A stretch of DNA of 64,000 bases, taken from contig NZ_CP007542.1 in the NCBI RefSeq assembly GCF_000478825.2, positions 2,232,001 through 2,296,000 of the forward strand, given 5' to 3'. Position 1 is the first letter of the stretch; each line of letters opens with the position of its first letter. Origin of the DNA: Synechocystis sp. PCC 6714. GTDB taxonomy: Bacteria; Cyanobacteriota; Cyanobacteriia; Cyanobacteriales; Microcystaceae. The translations under genes were made by a program, and so were the position numbers. Shown piece by piece: positions 28,860-38,478 of this stretch. The notes beneath the pieces are model-generated. The model was not told where the DNA came from. It saw only the letters and a list, made by a program, of their open reading frames with translations, and made no database searches.

Positions 28860-31355
28860 TCAATCAATGCCGATCGGGTCTACGTCAATATCCAAATAAA
28901 CGGAACTGGGACAAAGTTGTTTTAGCTTATCCAGCGGCACAATGAGCTGATTGTGGCCAGGACATTTAAGTAGCAACTGCCAGCGGTATCTTTGGGCAAT
29001 GCGGAGAATACTAGCCGGGGCTGGCCCCAAAATTTCCACCGTTTCCGGCAAAATTTTCCCACATAAAACGGCGATCGCCTGGATCGTTTTTTCCACCTCC
29101 CTTTCATTGGAACCCAGACAGCGGAGCAAAATTAACTTGCCATAGGGGGGATAATTTAACATTTCCCGTTGGGGCAACTCCTGGGCAATAAAACCATGGT
29201 AATTGTGGCTTTTAACGGCTTGGATCACAGGATGGCGGGGGGTATAGGTTTGAATAATCACCTGACCCGGCTCATCTCCCCGGCCGGCCCGGCCACTCAC
29301 CTGGGCTAGGGTTTGAAAACCCCTTTCAGCGGAACGGTAATCGGCAAAATTAAGCAAGCTATCGGCGGCAACAACCCCAACTAAAGTTACCTGGGCTAGG
29401 TCTAGCCCTTTGGTCAGCATTTGCGTCCCCACCAGTAAATCTGCTTCCCCCCGTTTGAATTGATCCAACAAAGCTCGATGGGCTCCTTTGCGACGGGTGG
29501 TGTCACTGTCAAAGCGAATCCAACGCAGATCGGGAAATTCCGCGGTTAAAGCCTCGGTCACTTTTTGGGTGCCGCTGCCAAAAAATTTCAGATAGGGGGA
29601 AGAACATTCCGGGCACACTTTGGGCTGGGTTTCAGCATGGTTACAGTAATGGCACCGCAGTAAGGGTTGATTATCCCCTTGGACGTAATGATAGGAAAGA
29701 GACACGTCACAGTTGGGACATTCCAACACGTAACCGCAACTGCGACAGGAGACAAAAGTGCTATGGCCCCGCCGGTTAATGAATAAAATGCCCTGCTGTT
29801 GTTTAGCTTTGAGTTCCCCCAGGGCTGTTTGCAAAGCCCGGCTAAAAATGGAGCGATTGCCCTGTTTTAAGTCCGCCCGCATATCGACGATTTGTACGGG
29901 AGGCAGAGGTCGGGATTGTACCCGTTCCGGTAATTCTAGGTAATGCCGTTGGGGATGTTTTTTTTGCTCGGCAATGCCCTGCCAGCTTTCCAAAGAAGGG
30001 GTGGCGGAACCGAGGATGAGGGGACATTGTTCTAGTTCAGCCCGGCGTTGGGCTACGGTGCGGGCGTGGTAGTTGGGGGTTAACTGGGTTTGTTTAAAAC
30101 TGCTGTCGTGTTCTTCGTCGAGGATGATCAGTCCTAGATTGGGTAGGGGGGCAAAAATAGCGGAACGGGTACCAATGACAATTTGTTCATGGCCTAGGAG
30201 AGTTTGGCGCCAGGTGTCGTACTTTTCACCCGAGGACAGACCACTATGGTACACAGCCACTTTATTACCAAAGCGGGCCCGAAAACGATCGGTTAATTGG
30301 GGCGTTAAACCAATTTCCGGCACTAACACCAAGACGGATTGGCCCTTGCCCAGGCGATCGCCGCAGATTTGTAGGTAAACTTCCGTTTTGCCGGAGCCGG
30401 TGACGCCGTGGAGTAAAACCTGGTGATAACCCTGGAGAGGCAGGATAGTTTGGCAAGCTTGCTGTTGGGCTGGAGTTAAGGTTGGAGCCGGGCTAACATG
30501 AACGGTTGGGTGGTGGAAAAGCCGCAACTTTTCCCGTTCGGCGATCGCCACTAGCCCTTTTTTTTCTAAGGATTGAATGGTGGAAGCGGAACAGGGCACT
30601 GCTTTGAGCAAATCCGTTAACCACATTTCCCCCCCTTGTTTTTTCAGCACCGTCAAGGACCTGGCCTGCAATTCCGTCAGTTTGATTCCAGGATCAAAAT
30701 CCAGTAAGGTCACCATTTTGGGTAACTGGGGCCGCAGCGATTTGGGAGGTTCGAGGTAACTTTCCACCCATTGCCGTTTGAGCAAATCCCGCAACCCCTT
30801 GGCTAAACCGGGTATTTTTTGTCGCAGGTAACGGTAACTGTAATCCCCTTCCTTAGATGATTGCAGTAGGGTCAAAATTTGCCTTGCCCCCTGGTGGGAA
30901 GGTTGACTAAGAAATAACGGCCAATCCGATGGCAGGCGATCGCCATTTAATTTAATGCGTCGTTGAGAACGCTGGAGTAACCCCGGTGGCAAAGCCATGC
31001 GAATGACGGTGATCAACTCAGTGCAGTAATATTCCGCCAACCAATGCAACAGCCGCCAATAATGGGGGGCAAAAAAGCCCGACACAATTACATCCTGAAT
31101 TGGCTTAATTTTTTCTGGAGGTAAATCCGGGGGCAGGTTTACCAAACAACCCACCACGATACCCCCCAACTGTTGGTTGCCAAAGGGCACTGCCACAATG
31201 TCTCCATCCTGCACCGTTAAGTCCGGGGGAATGGCATAGGTATAAACCCCTTCATTTTGAGGTAAATCCACTAGCACTACTGCCCAGGGGCGCACTGAAT
31301 CTTCTTCCTGGTAATTAAAGCCCAATTCTGCCAGAGCTAGGGGAGAAACAGTCAT
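28860..31355 (-). CDS. priA: Primosomal replication helicase PriA
   Basis: A 3'-to-5' DNA helicase that restarts stalled replication forks. The 831-residue protein has a DNA-binding N-terminus (YTYAIPPDLTVQDGDIVAVPFGNQ), Walker A in LLHGVTGSGKTEVYL and the DEEH box in LIILDEEHDSS. Motif III is GSATPSLES, four paired cysteines of the zinc-binding insert lie at CRSCGYVLECPNC and CHYCNHAETQPKVCPEC, and GRAGRG is motif VI. Length and motif order are normal. A small membrane protein gene lies six bases upstream and is probably cotranscribed. Confidence 0.96.
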   Translation of the reverse strand: MTVSPLALAELGFNYQEEDSVRPWAVVLVDLPQNEGVYTYAIPPDLTVQDGDIVAVPFGNQQLGGIVVGCLVNLPPDLPPEKIKPIQDVIVSGFFAPHYWRLLHWLAEYYCTELITVIRMALPPGLLQRSQRRIKLNGDRLPSDWPLFLSQPSHQGARQILTLLQSSKEGDYSYRYLRQKIPGLAKGLRDLLKRQWVESYLEPPKSLRPQLPKMVTLLDFDPGIKLTELQARSLTVLKKQGGEMWLTDLLKAVPCSASTIQSLEKKGLVAIAEREKLRLFHHPTVHVSPAPTLTPAQQQACQTILPLQGYHQVLLHGVTGSGKTEVYLQICGDRLGKGQSVLVLVPEIGLTPQLTDRFRARFGNKVAVYHSGLSSGEKYDTWRQTLLGHEQIVIGTRSAIFAPLPNLGLIILDEEHDSSFKQTQLTPNYHARTVAQRRAELEQCPLILGSATPSLESWQGIAEQKKHPQRHYLELPERVQSRPLPPVQIVDMRADLKQGNRSIFSRALQTALGELKAKQQQGILFINRRGHSTFVSCRSCGYVLECPNCDVSLSYHYVQGDNQPLLRCHYCNHAETQPKVCPECSSPYLKFFGSGTQKVTEALTAEFPDLRWIRFDSDTTRRKGAHRALLDQFKRGEADLLVGTQMLTKGLDLAQVTLVGVVAADSLLNFADYRSAERGFQTLAQVSGRAGRGDEPGQVIIQTYTPRHPVIQAVKSHNYHGFIAQELPQREMLNYPPYGKLILLRCLGSNEREVEKTIQAIAVLCGKILPETVEILGPAPASILRIAQRYRWQLLLKCPGHNQLIVPLDKLKQLCPSSVYLDIDVDPIGID

Positions 31356-31361
31356 ATTTAC

Positions 31362-31775
31362 TTACTTTTTCCCGTTTTTACCCTTGCCATTTACCGCCAA
31401 AGATCCCGTGGGATAGACCTGCCAGGAATGCCACGCCGCCTTCACTCCGGCCAGAAAACGCTGGGAACCGCCCTGGATTTTTTTCGCCCCTTCTTTGGTG
31501 ATGGTCACGCCCCGGTCAACGGTCTGGACCACGTCTTCCACCGTTCTCACCCCCTGATTTAAGTCATCCGTCAGCTCACTGATTTCCAAGCCCGTTAAAC
31601 GAATGGCTTCCAACGTCGGCGGAAATTCCCGATTGAGGCTGTCGAATAATTTTTCTGCACTGCGGGCCGCCCGGGCCAGTTCCCGTAATGCTGGCAGGGC
31701 CACCACCAACACAGCGGTTAGGCTAATGGAGACCAGGGTGAGGGAAAGACCCAGCCAGAAAAGAGGTTCGGTCAT
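31362..31775 (-). CDS. DUF948-like membrane protein
   Basis: A 137-residue protein with an N-terminal membrane helix (about residues 4-27, LFWLGLSLTLVSISLTAVLVV). A predicted amphipathic/coiled segment follows, and the tail is basic (GKGKNGKK). The pattern resembles DUF948-type proteins, single-pass anchors with a helical cytoplasmic part. The ATG at 31775 is preferred to a TTG six codons upstream. It precedes priA by only six bases, and a YtxH-like gene lies 186 bases upstream on the same strand. Confidence 0.65.
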   Translation of the reverse strand: MTEPLFWLGLSLTLVSISLTAVLVVALPALRELARAARSAEKLFDSLNREFPPTLEAIRLTGLEISELTDDLNQGVRTVEDVVQTVDRGVTITKEGAKKIQGGSQRFLAGVKAAWHSWQVYPTGSLAVNGKGKNGKK

Positions 31776-31961
31776 AGGTACGGAAAAAGTCAACTTAAGG
31801 TGGCAGAACGTAGATTAGCGACGGTGGAAGGGTGGGATAGTAAAAATGGTGAGGAAGTTTCTAAGGAGTTCCCCCCTATTTTCTCGTTGAAGTTCTAGTA
31901 TCCGTGGAGAAATCGGACAGACGTAGCTCATTGGCATAGATAAACAGACAAAATTAGCTGA

Positions 31962-32309
31962 TTAACGATCTGCTAAAGTACTTTCCACCGTAATGTCCTT
32001 CGGTTGAGCTTCGCTTTCCGACACAACGGTGCCCTGGCTTGCTTCTACCCCGGCGGCGATCGCCTCTTTGAGCCGTTCTAGGGTACCTTGCCAATTGCGT
32101 TGGGTGGCTTCAGAAAGGTAATCGGCCTGGAGTTGGAGGGTAGTGGCCAAATCTTCCGCTAGGTCTGGCAGAGCATCAGCGGATTTTTTCAACAGTTGCC
32201 TGGTTTGCTTCCCGGAACGGGGGGCCAACAGTAAACCCACGGCCGATCCCACTAAACCACCAATCACCATGCCCGCCAACAGAGCGCCACCTTTGTTATT
32301 GCTGGCCAT
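31962..32309 (-). CDS. YtxH-like membrane protein
   Basis: A 115-residue product starting at the ATG at 32309. It has the YtxH/GvpP-like glycine-rich membrane segment GALLAGMVIGGLVGSAVGLLLAPRSGK at about residues 7-33, with the typical APRSGKQTR boundary, followed by an amphipathic helix. Such proteins are small envelope proteins often linked to stress, with no defined biochemistry. The DUF948-like gene and priA follow on the same strand. (Only the LLLAPRSGK end of the motif is strictly diagnostic.). Confidence 0.75.
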   Translation of the reverse strand: MASNNKGGALLAGMVIGGLVGSAVGLLLAPRSGKQTRQLLKKSADALPDLAEDLATTLQLQADYLSEATQRNWQGTLERLKEAIAAGVEASQGTVVSESEAQPKDITVESTLADR

Positions 32310-32405
32310 GTTCCCCCGCAAAAAGAATTTCCCCCATTCTAGTGGACGGGGAGAAAATGCTGGCCCAATTCCCCCATTTGTCTGGGTTAATCCGTTCGGC
32401 TAACT

Positions 32406-35400
32406 TTAGCTGGCGGTTAATTTTTGATGAAACTCGTCTATGGGCATGGGACGACCGTAGAAATAACCCTGGTAAACATTACAACCCAATTGGGCCAGGA
32501 ATTGCACCTGTTCCTTCGTTTCCACCCCTTCCGCCACGATCGCCAGATTAAAGGTGTGGGCAACGCTGATGATGGCCTCCACCAAGGCGGCATTGTTGAG
32601 ATCTTGGGGCACATCCTGGACAAAAGCCCGGTCAATTTTTAGTTCATTCAGGGGTAATCGTTTTAAATAGGCCAGGGAAGAATAGCCGGTACCAAAATCA
32701 TCCACTGAAAAGTGGACACCCAAGGTTTGTAACTCGAACATAGTGGCGATCGCCTGATGGGTATCCTCCACAATTAAACCTTCCGTCACTTCCAGGGTGA
32801 GGCGGTAGGGGTCCACCCCAGTGGAATCTAGTAGGGTTTTAGTTTCCTTTGCAAAATGGGGTTGGCGAAATTGCCGGGGACTGACATTAACGGCAATGCG
32901 GAGACTGGAGCCCAACGGTTGTAAACGGGCTAGATACTGACAGACCTGCTCCAGGACAAAATTGCCAATGTTGTAGATCAAGCCAATTTCCTCCGCAATG
33001 GGAATGAACACATTGGGGGGGATAAAACCCTGACTAGGATGGTTCCAACGGAGCAAAGCCTCCGCCCCAATCCAGATGCCATTACTATCCACCTGGGGTT
33101 GTAGATAAACCTGGAATTGTTTTTGCTCCAGTGCATGGCGTAGGTCTGCCTCCAGGGCAAAGCGGGACTCCACCTCCAATTGCATTTGCGACTCAAACAA
33201 ACAAACCTTATTGCGACCCGCCTTTTTAGCTTGGTACATGGCGGTGTCCGCCTCTTTAAATAGGTCGTTGACCTTCTCATTTAGTTTGGGAAAGAGGGTG
33301 ATGCCGATACTGCCGCTGATCTGCACCTCTTCCGCTTCCAGACTGAAGGGGGTAGCCAAGGCCCTGCGAATTTTTTCTCCCACACTCAGCCCTAAACGGG
33401 CGGCCAATTCCCGGTCATGGGCCAACTCCGGCAATAGCACAACAAATTCATCCCCCCCCAACCGAGCCACTGTGTCGGAATCCCGCAAATTATCCTGTAA
33501 TCTTTCGGCCACCATTTGCAACAGGCGATCGCCACTGTCATGGCCCCGGGCATCGTTGAGGGTTTTGAAACCATCCAAATCAATCAACGCAATGGCCCCA
33601 TAATGCTCAGAGCGTTGAGCTAAGGCTAAGGCATTTTCCGCCCGGTCCAACAACAGACGACGGTTAGGCAAACCAGTGAGGGGATCATAATAAGCCAGAA
33701 CTTCAATTTGAGCCTCTGCCCGTTTCCGTTCCGTAATATCAGTCAAAATGCCCAACATCCGCAGGGGTTTGCCTTGGGGATCCCACTCGACAATTTTGCC
33801 TAAAGACAGTAACCACTTCCATTGCCCCGTCATGGTCAATTGACGACACTCCACTTCATAATGGGAAATCTCCCCCTGAATATAATTGCGGTAAATCCCT
33901 TCCACTGCCTTCCGATCCTGGGGATGGATCCGCTCCAACCAGTTTTGCTCCGTTTCGTGGAAATGGTCGGGGTCATAGCCCAGAATTTGTACGTACTGGG
34001 GAGAAACAACTGCTTGGCCCGTTTGTAGATTGAGGTCATAGAAACCTTGGTTGGCTGCCTCCAGGGCCAGCCGTAACCGTTCCTCATTTTCTGCCAATTG
34101 TTGCTGAGCTAACTGGTGGGCCTGGTCGGATTGAATTGCATTGAGAGCAAAGGAAATATTGTCGCCAATTTCCTGTAGTAAATCCTGTTCATCTTCGGTG
34201 AAAAAGTCCACTTCCCGGGAGTAAAAAGTCAACACTGCCACCACCCGATGATCTTGCCAAATGGGAACAGACGCAGAAGACAGAAAACCATAACGCATTG
34301 CATTGCTACGCCAGGGAACCATTCTCGGATCTTGGCTAATGTCCGAGCAAATGACCAATCTTCCTTCCCGCACAGCGGTGCCACTGGGACCCTGGCCACT
34401 GGGTTCATCCCTAGCCGTAATGTGAATATTGTCTAGGTATGCAGTGGTGTCTCCCCCGACAATGTAGGGGACAATGGCCCGACTATCAGGGTCGATCAGC
34501 CCAAACCAGACCAGGGGAAATTCGCCGATTTCTACTCCTACGTCACAGATGGCCCGGAATAATTCGTCCCGCCCTCGATTTTCGATGATGGCCTGGTTAA
34601 CTTGACTCAAGGTGGCATAAAGGCGGGATAGGTACTCGATGCGGCGCTGGCTTCGTTTGCGCTCACTAATGTCCCGGACCACGGCCAGTAGACGGGCCTT
34701 ACCGTCAATCACCGTCGGCCGGATGGATATTTCTACCCAAAAAACATGGCCATTTTGTTTTTGGGCTAACCATTCAAATATTTGTAGTTCGGAAGTCCTA
34801 ACCTGACGGATTTTTTTGTTAATTTCTACTTCTGTTTGACCCTGTTGATCAACACTGAAATCCCTAATGGGTCTCCCAATCACTTCTTCTTTATTGCCAT
34901 AGCCATACATGCTCAACATGGATTGGTTAACATCGATAATTATGCCGGTTTGAATATCTTGAATAAAAATCGCTTCGTGGGTAGAGTTAAAAATTTCCCG
35001 GTAATTGCGCTCATTTCTTTCTAAGACGATTTCGGTGTAATGGGATTCGAGGAAACGACTAAGAAATTGACCAATGGTGTTGAGTAGAGCTTTTTCTTCG
35101 GGCAAAAAATCTCGCCCTTGGCTGTAGCACACTTCCAACTGGCCGCGGTGGATATGATCCGTCTGAAAATCTACGGTCAAACAGCAGTCAGTTTTTTGAT
35201 AGTTGGGGGTCTGGTAGAGGGAATTCCCCCAGGTCAAACGGGCGGACGCCAGTTTTTCGTAGTGGAAAGCCTGGGGCAAAAGATCCACTATGTTTTGCAA
35301 AAACTCATCCAGCACTAAATCCGATTGTTGGGCCATCTGGGCGATCGCCACCAGGCAATCCATTTCCTTAATCCGTTCCCGTAATTGCCCCAGGGTTGCT

Positions 35401-37142
35401 CGTAATTCTTTGGTTCTTTGCCTGATCTGGTGGGTGAGATTGGCCTGACTGTTAGTAATAATTGCCACAATGATTGTGACGAGAATTGTGATTCCCGTAC
35501 CCACCCCAAAGGCAATCATGGCTACTTGGTCGGGATGTTTCTGATTGAACTCTGGCCCGGGCGAAAGTAACAGCGCATAGGCTTTGCCAAAAACAAATAA
35601 AGGGTAAACTTCGAAAATGCCCTTGTTCTCCTGCCAATCATCCAAAGAGAACGGAGGAGGGGAAGACGAAGCCAAAACCAGGGGAGCTTGATTCACACTC
35701 AGTTGCAACCACTGTAATTCCAGGGATTTATCGCCAAAACTAATTTCCCCAAAGGTTTGAGTCAAAAACTCGTTTAATCGCAACACCACCGCTGCGACCC
35801 CCATGGGAGGATTTTTCAGATTATGGCCCGCAAAAACTGGAGAATAGGCAACAATACCCCTTTGATTTCCCAATTCTTGGATTAGGGTAAGGGGGTTGGT
35901 GGCGCTGGCCAGTCCAGACTCTAGGGCTTCGTCCAAAGCTATTTTGGCGGATTCGTTGGAACTGACATCGAAACCCAGGGCCATTTCATTGCCCGCCAAT
36001 GGTTCTGCATAAAAAATCGGGTAATAAACTTCTCTTCCCCGAGCAGGAACAATTTTCCCCCGACGATCAAGTTCAAAAATTTGGAAGTTCTTCAGTCCAT
36101 CCTCCCGGGCCTTACGCTCAAAATTTTCCTTATCCGAGGCGGTAACTTTAGGAATCCACTCCCAGGCCTGAATACTCAATTTCCTGATCATGGGTAAGGT
36201 AAAACGGGTAAACTCGGCCCGGGTTACCTCCTCACTGGACTCAATAAAGCTATTGAGGCTGGAAAGGCCATAATTCTGCAGTTCCCAAAGTCTTTGGGCG
36301 AACAGGTTGGCCCTGGGGATGGCCAGTTGGCTAAAGTTTCTTTGGCTATTTAGTGAAGCATTCTCATGGATAAACATCGTTAGGGCCAGGGTTAGAAACA
36401 ATCCAATGATGGCCGTAACCAGGCCCTCCCCTTGGTTCGTGATAAAGGAATTTCCCCAACGGCGGCGTTCCTGCAGGAGATAATCTCCCCCCAAGACTAA
36501 GACTATTAACCCCATCGAAAAAAGCAAGGGGCCCCAGACTTTTCGCCGCAATTTTTTATACCACTGACTTGCTTCCATATCTATGGCAACGATCACCAAA
36601 ACCTTTTCGGACCGGGGTTGTAGGATGGGGGCGTAGGCTGAGACAAAACTGCCCTGTCCACTGTGATAAGGGCCAATGACCGTTTTTTTGGGGGGAGGAT
36701 CGAATAACTTTCGGACTACCTCCGGGGGATTTTCGTAAATGGCACCGGGGGCACGGGCAGGAAAGTCTCCGGACTTGAGACTATCGGGTCCAAAAAGAAT
36801 TCTCCCGCTCTGCATAACCATGGTGTAGAAGCTATGGTTATGGAATGTCTGGGCATAGGCGGCTATCTGGTTATGGAGTCTTTGGAAGGAAGGATTGCCC
36901 AGGTCTTCTCCAGTAAAGGAAAGCTCTTGAAACAGTCGAAAGTTGAGGTTTAGGGAGACCATTTCCACCTGGTTAAGCAACTGTTGGCGGATTCGTTGAC
37001 TAGCCATTTCCATGCGCCAGCGAGCAACGGCAAATCCCCCCAGGATAATGAAAAAAATTAGACTAAACAGCACGAAACCCCGCCAAAAAGTGCGCCCCTG
37101 GTGGGGGGCAACCGAAGACGGAGGAGGAGAAATCATAGGCAT
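32406..37142 (-). CDS. Multisensor c-di-GMP protein: two extracellular sensors, GAF/PAS array, GGDEF and EAL
   Basis: A 1578-residue membrane sensor that probably both makes and degrades c-di-GMP. In order: membrane helix (about 23-42), a first extracytoplasmic sensor of Cache/PDC type, two helices (about 203-223 and 238-260), and a CHASE domain with WEWIPKV near 330. A helix near 545-565 and a coiled coil come next, then a GAF-like region, PAS, GAF and PAS. The GGDEF domain has its motif intact near residue 1229 (LGGDEFVVLL), and the EAL domain has EALLRW near 1359 and VDDFGTGYSSLAYLKRL. Both catalytic motifs look active. It lies 76 bases downstream of the oxygenase cluster. Confidence 0.92.
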   Translation of the reverse strand: MPMISPPPSSVAPHQGRTFWRGFVLFSLIFFIILGGFAVARWRMEMASQRIRQQLLNQVEMVSLNLNFRLFQELSFTGEDLGNPSFQRLHNQIAAYAQTFHNHSFYTMVMQSGRILFGPDSLKSGDFPARAPGAIYENPPEVVRKLFDPPPKKTVIGPYHSGQGSFVSAYAPILQPRSEKVLVIVAIDMEASQWYKKLRRKVWGPLLFSMGLIVLVLGGDYLLQERRRWGNSFITNQGEGLVTAIIGLFLTLALTMFIHENASLNSQRNFSQLAIPRANLFAQRLWELQNYGLSSLNSFIESSEEVTRAEFTRFTLPMIRKLSIQAWEWIPKVTASDKENFERKAREDGLKNFQIFELDRRGKIVPARGREVYYPIFYAEPLAGNEMALGFDVSSNESAKIALDEALESGLASATNPLTLIQELGNQRGIVAYSPVFAGHNLKNPPMGVAAVVLRLNEFLTQTFGEISFGDKSLELQWLQLSVNQAPLVLASSSPPPFSLDDWQENKGIFEVYPLFVFGKAYALLLSPGPEFNQKHPDQVAMIAFGVGTGITILVTIIVAIITNSQANLTHQIRQRTKELRATLGQLRERIKEMDCLVAIAQMAQQSDLVLDEFLQNIVDLLPQAFHYEKLASARLTWGNSLYQTPNYQKTDCCLTVDFQTDHIHRGQLEVCYSQGRDFLPEEKALLNTIGQFLSRFLESHYTEIVLERNERNYREIFNSTHEAIFIQDIQTGIIIDVNQSMLSMYGYGNKEEVIGRPIRDFSVDQQGQTEVEINKKIRQVRTSELQIFEWLAQKQNGHVFWVEISIRPTVIDGKARLLAVVRDISERKRSQRRIEYLSRLYATLSQVNQAIIENRGRDELFRAICDVGVEIGEFPLVWFGLIDPDSRAIVPYIVGGDTTAYLDNIHITARDEPSGQGPSGTAVREGRLVICSDISQDPRMVPWRSNAMRYGFLSSASVPIWQDHRVVAVLTFYSREVDFFTEDEQDLLQEIGDNISFALNAIQSDQAHQLAQQQLAENEERLRLALEAANQGFYDLNLQTGQAVVSPQYVQILGYDPDHFHETEQNWLERIHPQDRKAVEGIYRNYIQGEISHYEVECRQLTMTGQWKWLLSLGKIVEWDPQGKPLRMLGILTDITERKRAEAQIEVLAYYDPLTGLPNRRLLLDRAENALALAQRSEHYGAIALIDLDGFKTLNDARGHDSGDRLLQMVAERLQDNLRDSDTVARLGGDEFVVLLPELAHDRELAARLGLSVGEKIRRALATPFSLEAEEVQISGSIGITLFPKLNEKVNDLFKEADTAMYQAKKAGRNKVCLFESQMQLEVESRFALEADLRHALEQKQFQVYLQPQVDSNGIWIGAEALLRWNHPSQGFIPPNVFIPIAEEIGLIYNIGNFVLEQVCQYLARLQPLGSSLRIAVNVSPRQFRQPHFAKETKTLLDSTGVDPYRLTLEVTEGLIVEDTHQAIATMFELQTLGVHFSVDDFGTGYSSLAYLKRLPLNELKIDRAFVQDVPQDLNNAALVEAIISVAHTFNLAIVAEGVETKEQVQFLAQLGCNVYQGYFYGRPMPIDEFHQKLTAS

Positions 37143-37218
37143 TGGAAGGTCAAGAATAGATTACCCAGGAAAAAATGCTAGGTTTACTATCTTGACCACT
37201 AGTTTAAACAAAATTTGT

Positions 37219-38478
37219 CTAATTTCTGCCAAGGGCAATACCGTTGATTTTTTGCCACGACAACAGGTCAGAGTAATAGGGCACGGAAAAACGTTGTAAT
37301 GCTTTACTCTGGAGTTTTAGGTAACGTGGCACTGAGTTACGTTCCATCACCGCCATGGATTTATTGGTCCGGTCCACAAACGGCAATGGCTCTAGGTAGA
37401 CTTGATAGGAAAGTCGGGCTTCTTGATGGGTTTGAAAACTACGATGTAAAGCCTCCGTTTCCTGGGCAAAACAAGCCCAAAGCATAGCCTGACACTCCTG
37501 GGTAGAAAGACCAAACAAAGGCGACGTTAACAGTTTTGCAATGGTGTTGTACAAAGCGGGGTCGTACCAAAAAATGCCATTGACGGCAACGGATACATGG
37601 TAATGGTCTTTTTGACACCCCCTAATACCTAAATTTATTAATTTTCTTTCAAAGGCAGTGGGGGAATTGAGGAGACGGCTAACATCGTGGGATAAAATGG
37701 TAGAAGTGTTGAAATGAAAGCTTTCATCGAGGAAATGATAGTGGGAAATTTGCGTCGGAATGGGACTTTTTTCCGGCTCCGATTGTTGCTGATAAAAATT
37801 GCTGAGTTTATGTTGTACTAATTTGCCATTTAAAGTCCGCAATCCCCTTACAGTTAAATACTGGCAAGCTAGAAAAGCATTATTGGCAGAAAGTAGGCCA
37901 AAACCCTGCAGTTGTAATGCTTTCCACCAATTTTTAAACCAATTTGTATCGGCAAAAATCATTGTTTCTCGAAACGGCGATCGCCGGGGCTGGCCAAATA
38001 AATTACCATTGAATAAAGATTGTTCCACCTGGTCAATGACGGTTTGAAACGCATGGATATGGCAACGTTCCTGGGAAGTTTCCAGGTCTAGGGTGTCACA
38101 AACTAGGCGAAAATCCCTGAGGGGATATAAACCAGTGGCACTGGTCTGATTAAAGAAAATGGTCGCCACTTCCGCTGCGATAATTTGGCTATAGTAGGCA
38201 ACCCAATAAAGATGGTTGAGAATTAACTTTTGCCCTGGACTAGCTTGTTCCCAAAGAGGCGTGCCATAAAGGAGGGAAAATTCCGGAGCTTGCCAATACT
38301 GATACCGGCATTGTTGATAATCAAATTGGTCCGCTAGCTGATCTAAATCAGGGCTGTGGTCCATTTGCTTAGCCCGACGGTAATTAAGCTCTAATTTTTT
38401 TCTGGTTTTGCTATCTTTTGCTAACGGGGAAACTGAAATGGTATTAGCTTTGCCGGAGTCATCGTTAACAGCAATCAT
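37219..38478 (-). CDS. AurF-like diiron oxygenase (putative)
   Basis: About 419 residues from the ATG at 38478, whose ATGA overlaps the upstream stop; an ATG three codons earlier also exists, and numbering here follows that longer form. I see the metal-ligand spacing of AurF/CmlI N-oxygenases. Glu106 lies in IIAAEVATI, then Glu140-x2-His143 (ERCH), and His251-x3-Glu255-x2-His258 in YHFLDESFH. AurF has Glu101, Glu136-x2-His139 and His223-x3-Glu227-x2-His230. A counterpart of AurF Glu196 is not obvious. AurF-type enzymes oxidise amines to hydroxylamine or nitro groups. It ends a four-gene unit. Confidence 0.6.
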   Translation of the reverse strand: MIAVNDDSGKANTISVSPLAKDSKTRKKLELNYRRAKQMDHSPDLDQLADQFDYQQCRYQYWQAPEFSLLYGTPLWEQASPGQKLILNHLYWVAYYSQIIAAEVATIFFNQTSATGLYPLRDFRLVCDTLDLETSQERCHIHAFQTVIDQVEQSLFNGNLFGQPRRSPFRETMIFADTNWFKNWWKALQLQGFGLLSANNAFLACQYLTVRGLRTLNGKLVQHKLSNFYQQQSEPEKSPIPTQISHYHFLDESFHFNTSTILSHDVSRLLNSPTAFERKLINLGIRGCQKDHYHVSVAVNGIFWYDPALYNTIAKLLTSPLFGLSTQECQAMLWACFAQETEALHRSFQTHQEARLSYQVYLEPLPFVDRTNKSMAVMERNSVPRYLKLQSKALQRFSVPYYSDLLSWQKINGIALGRN

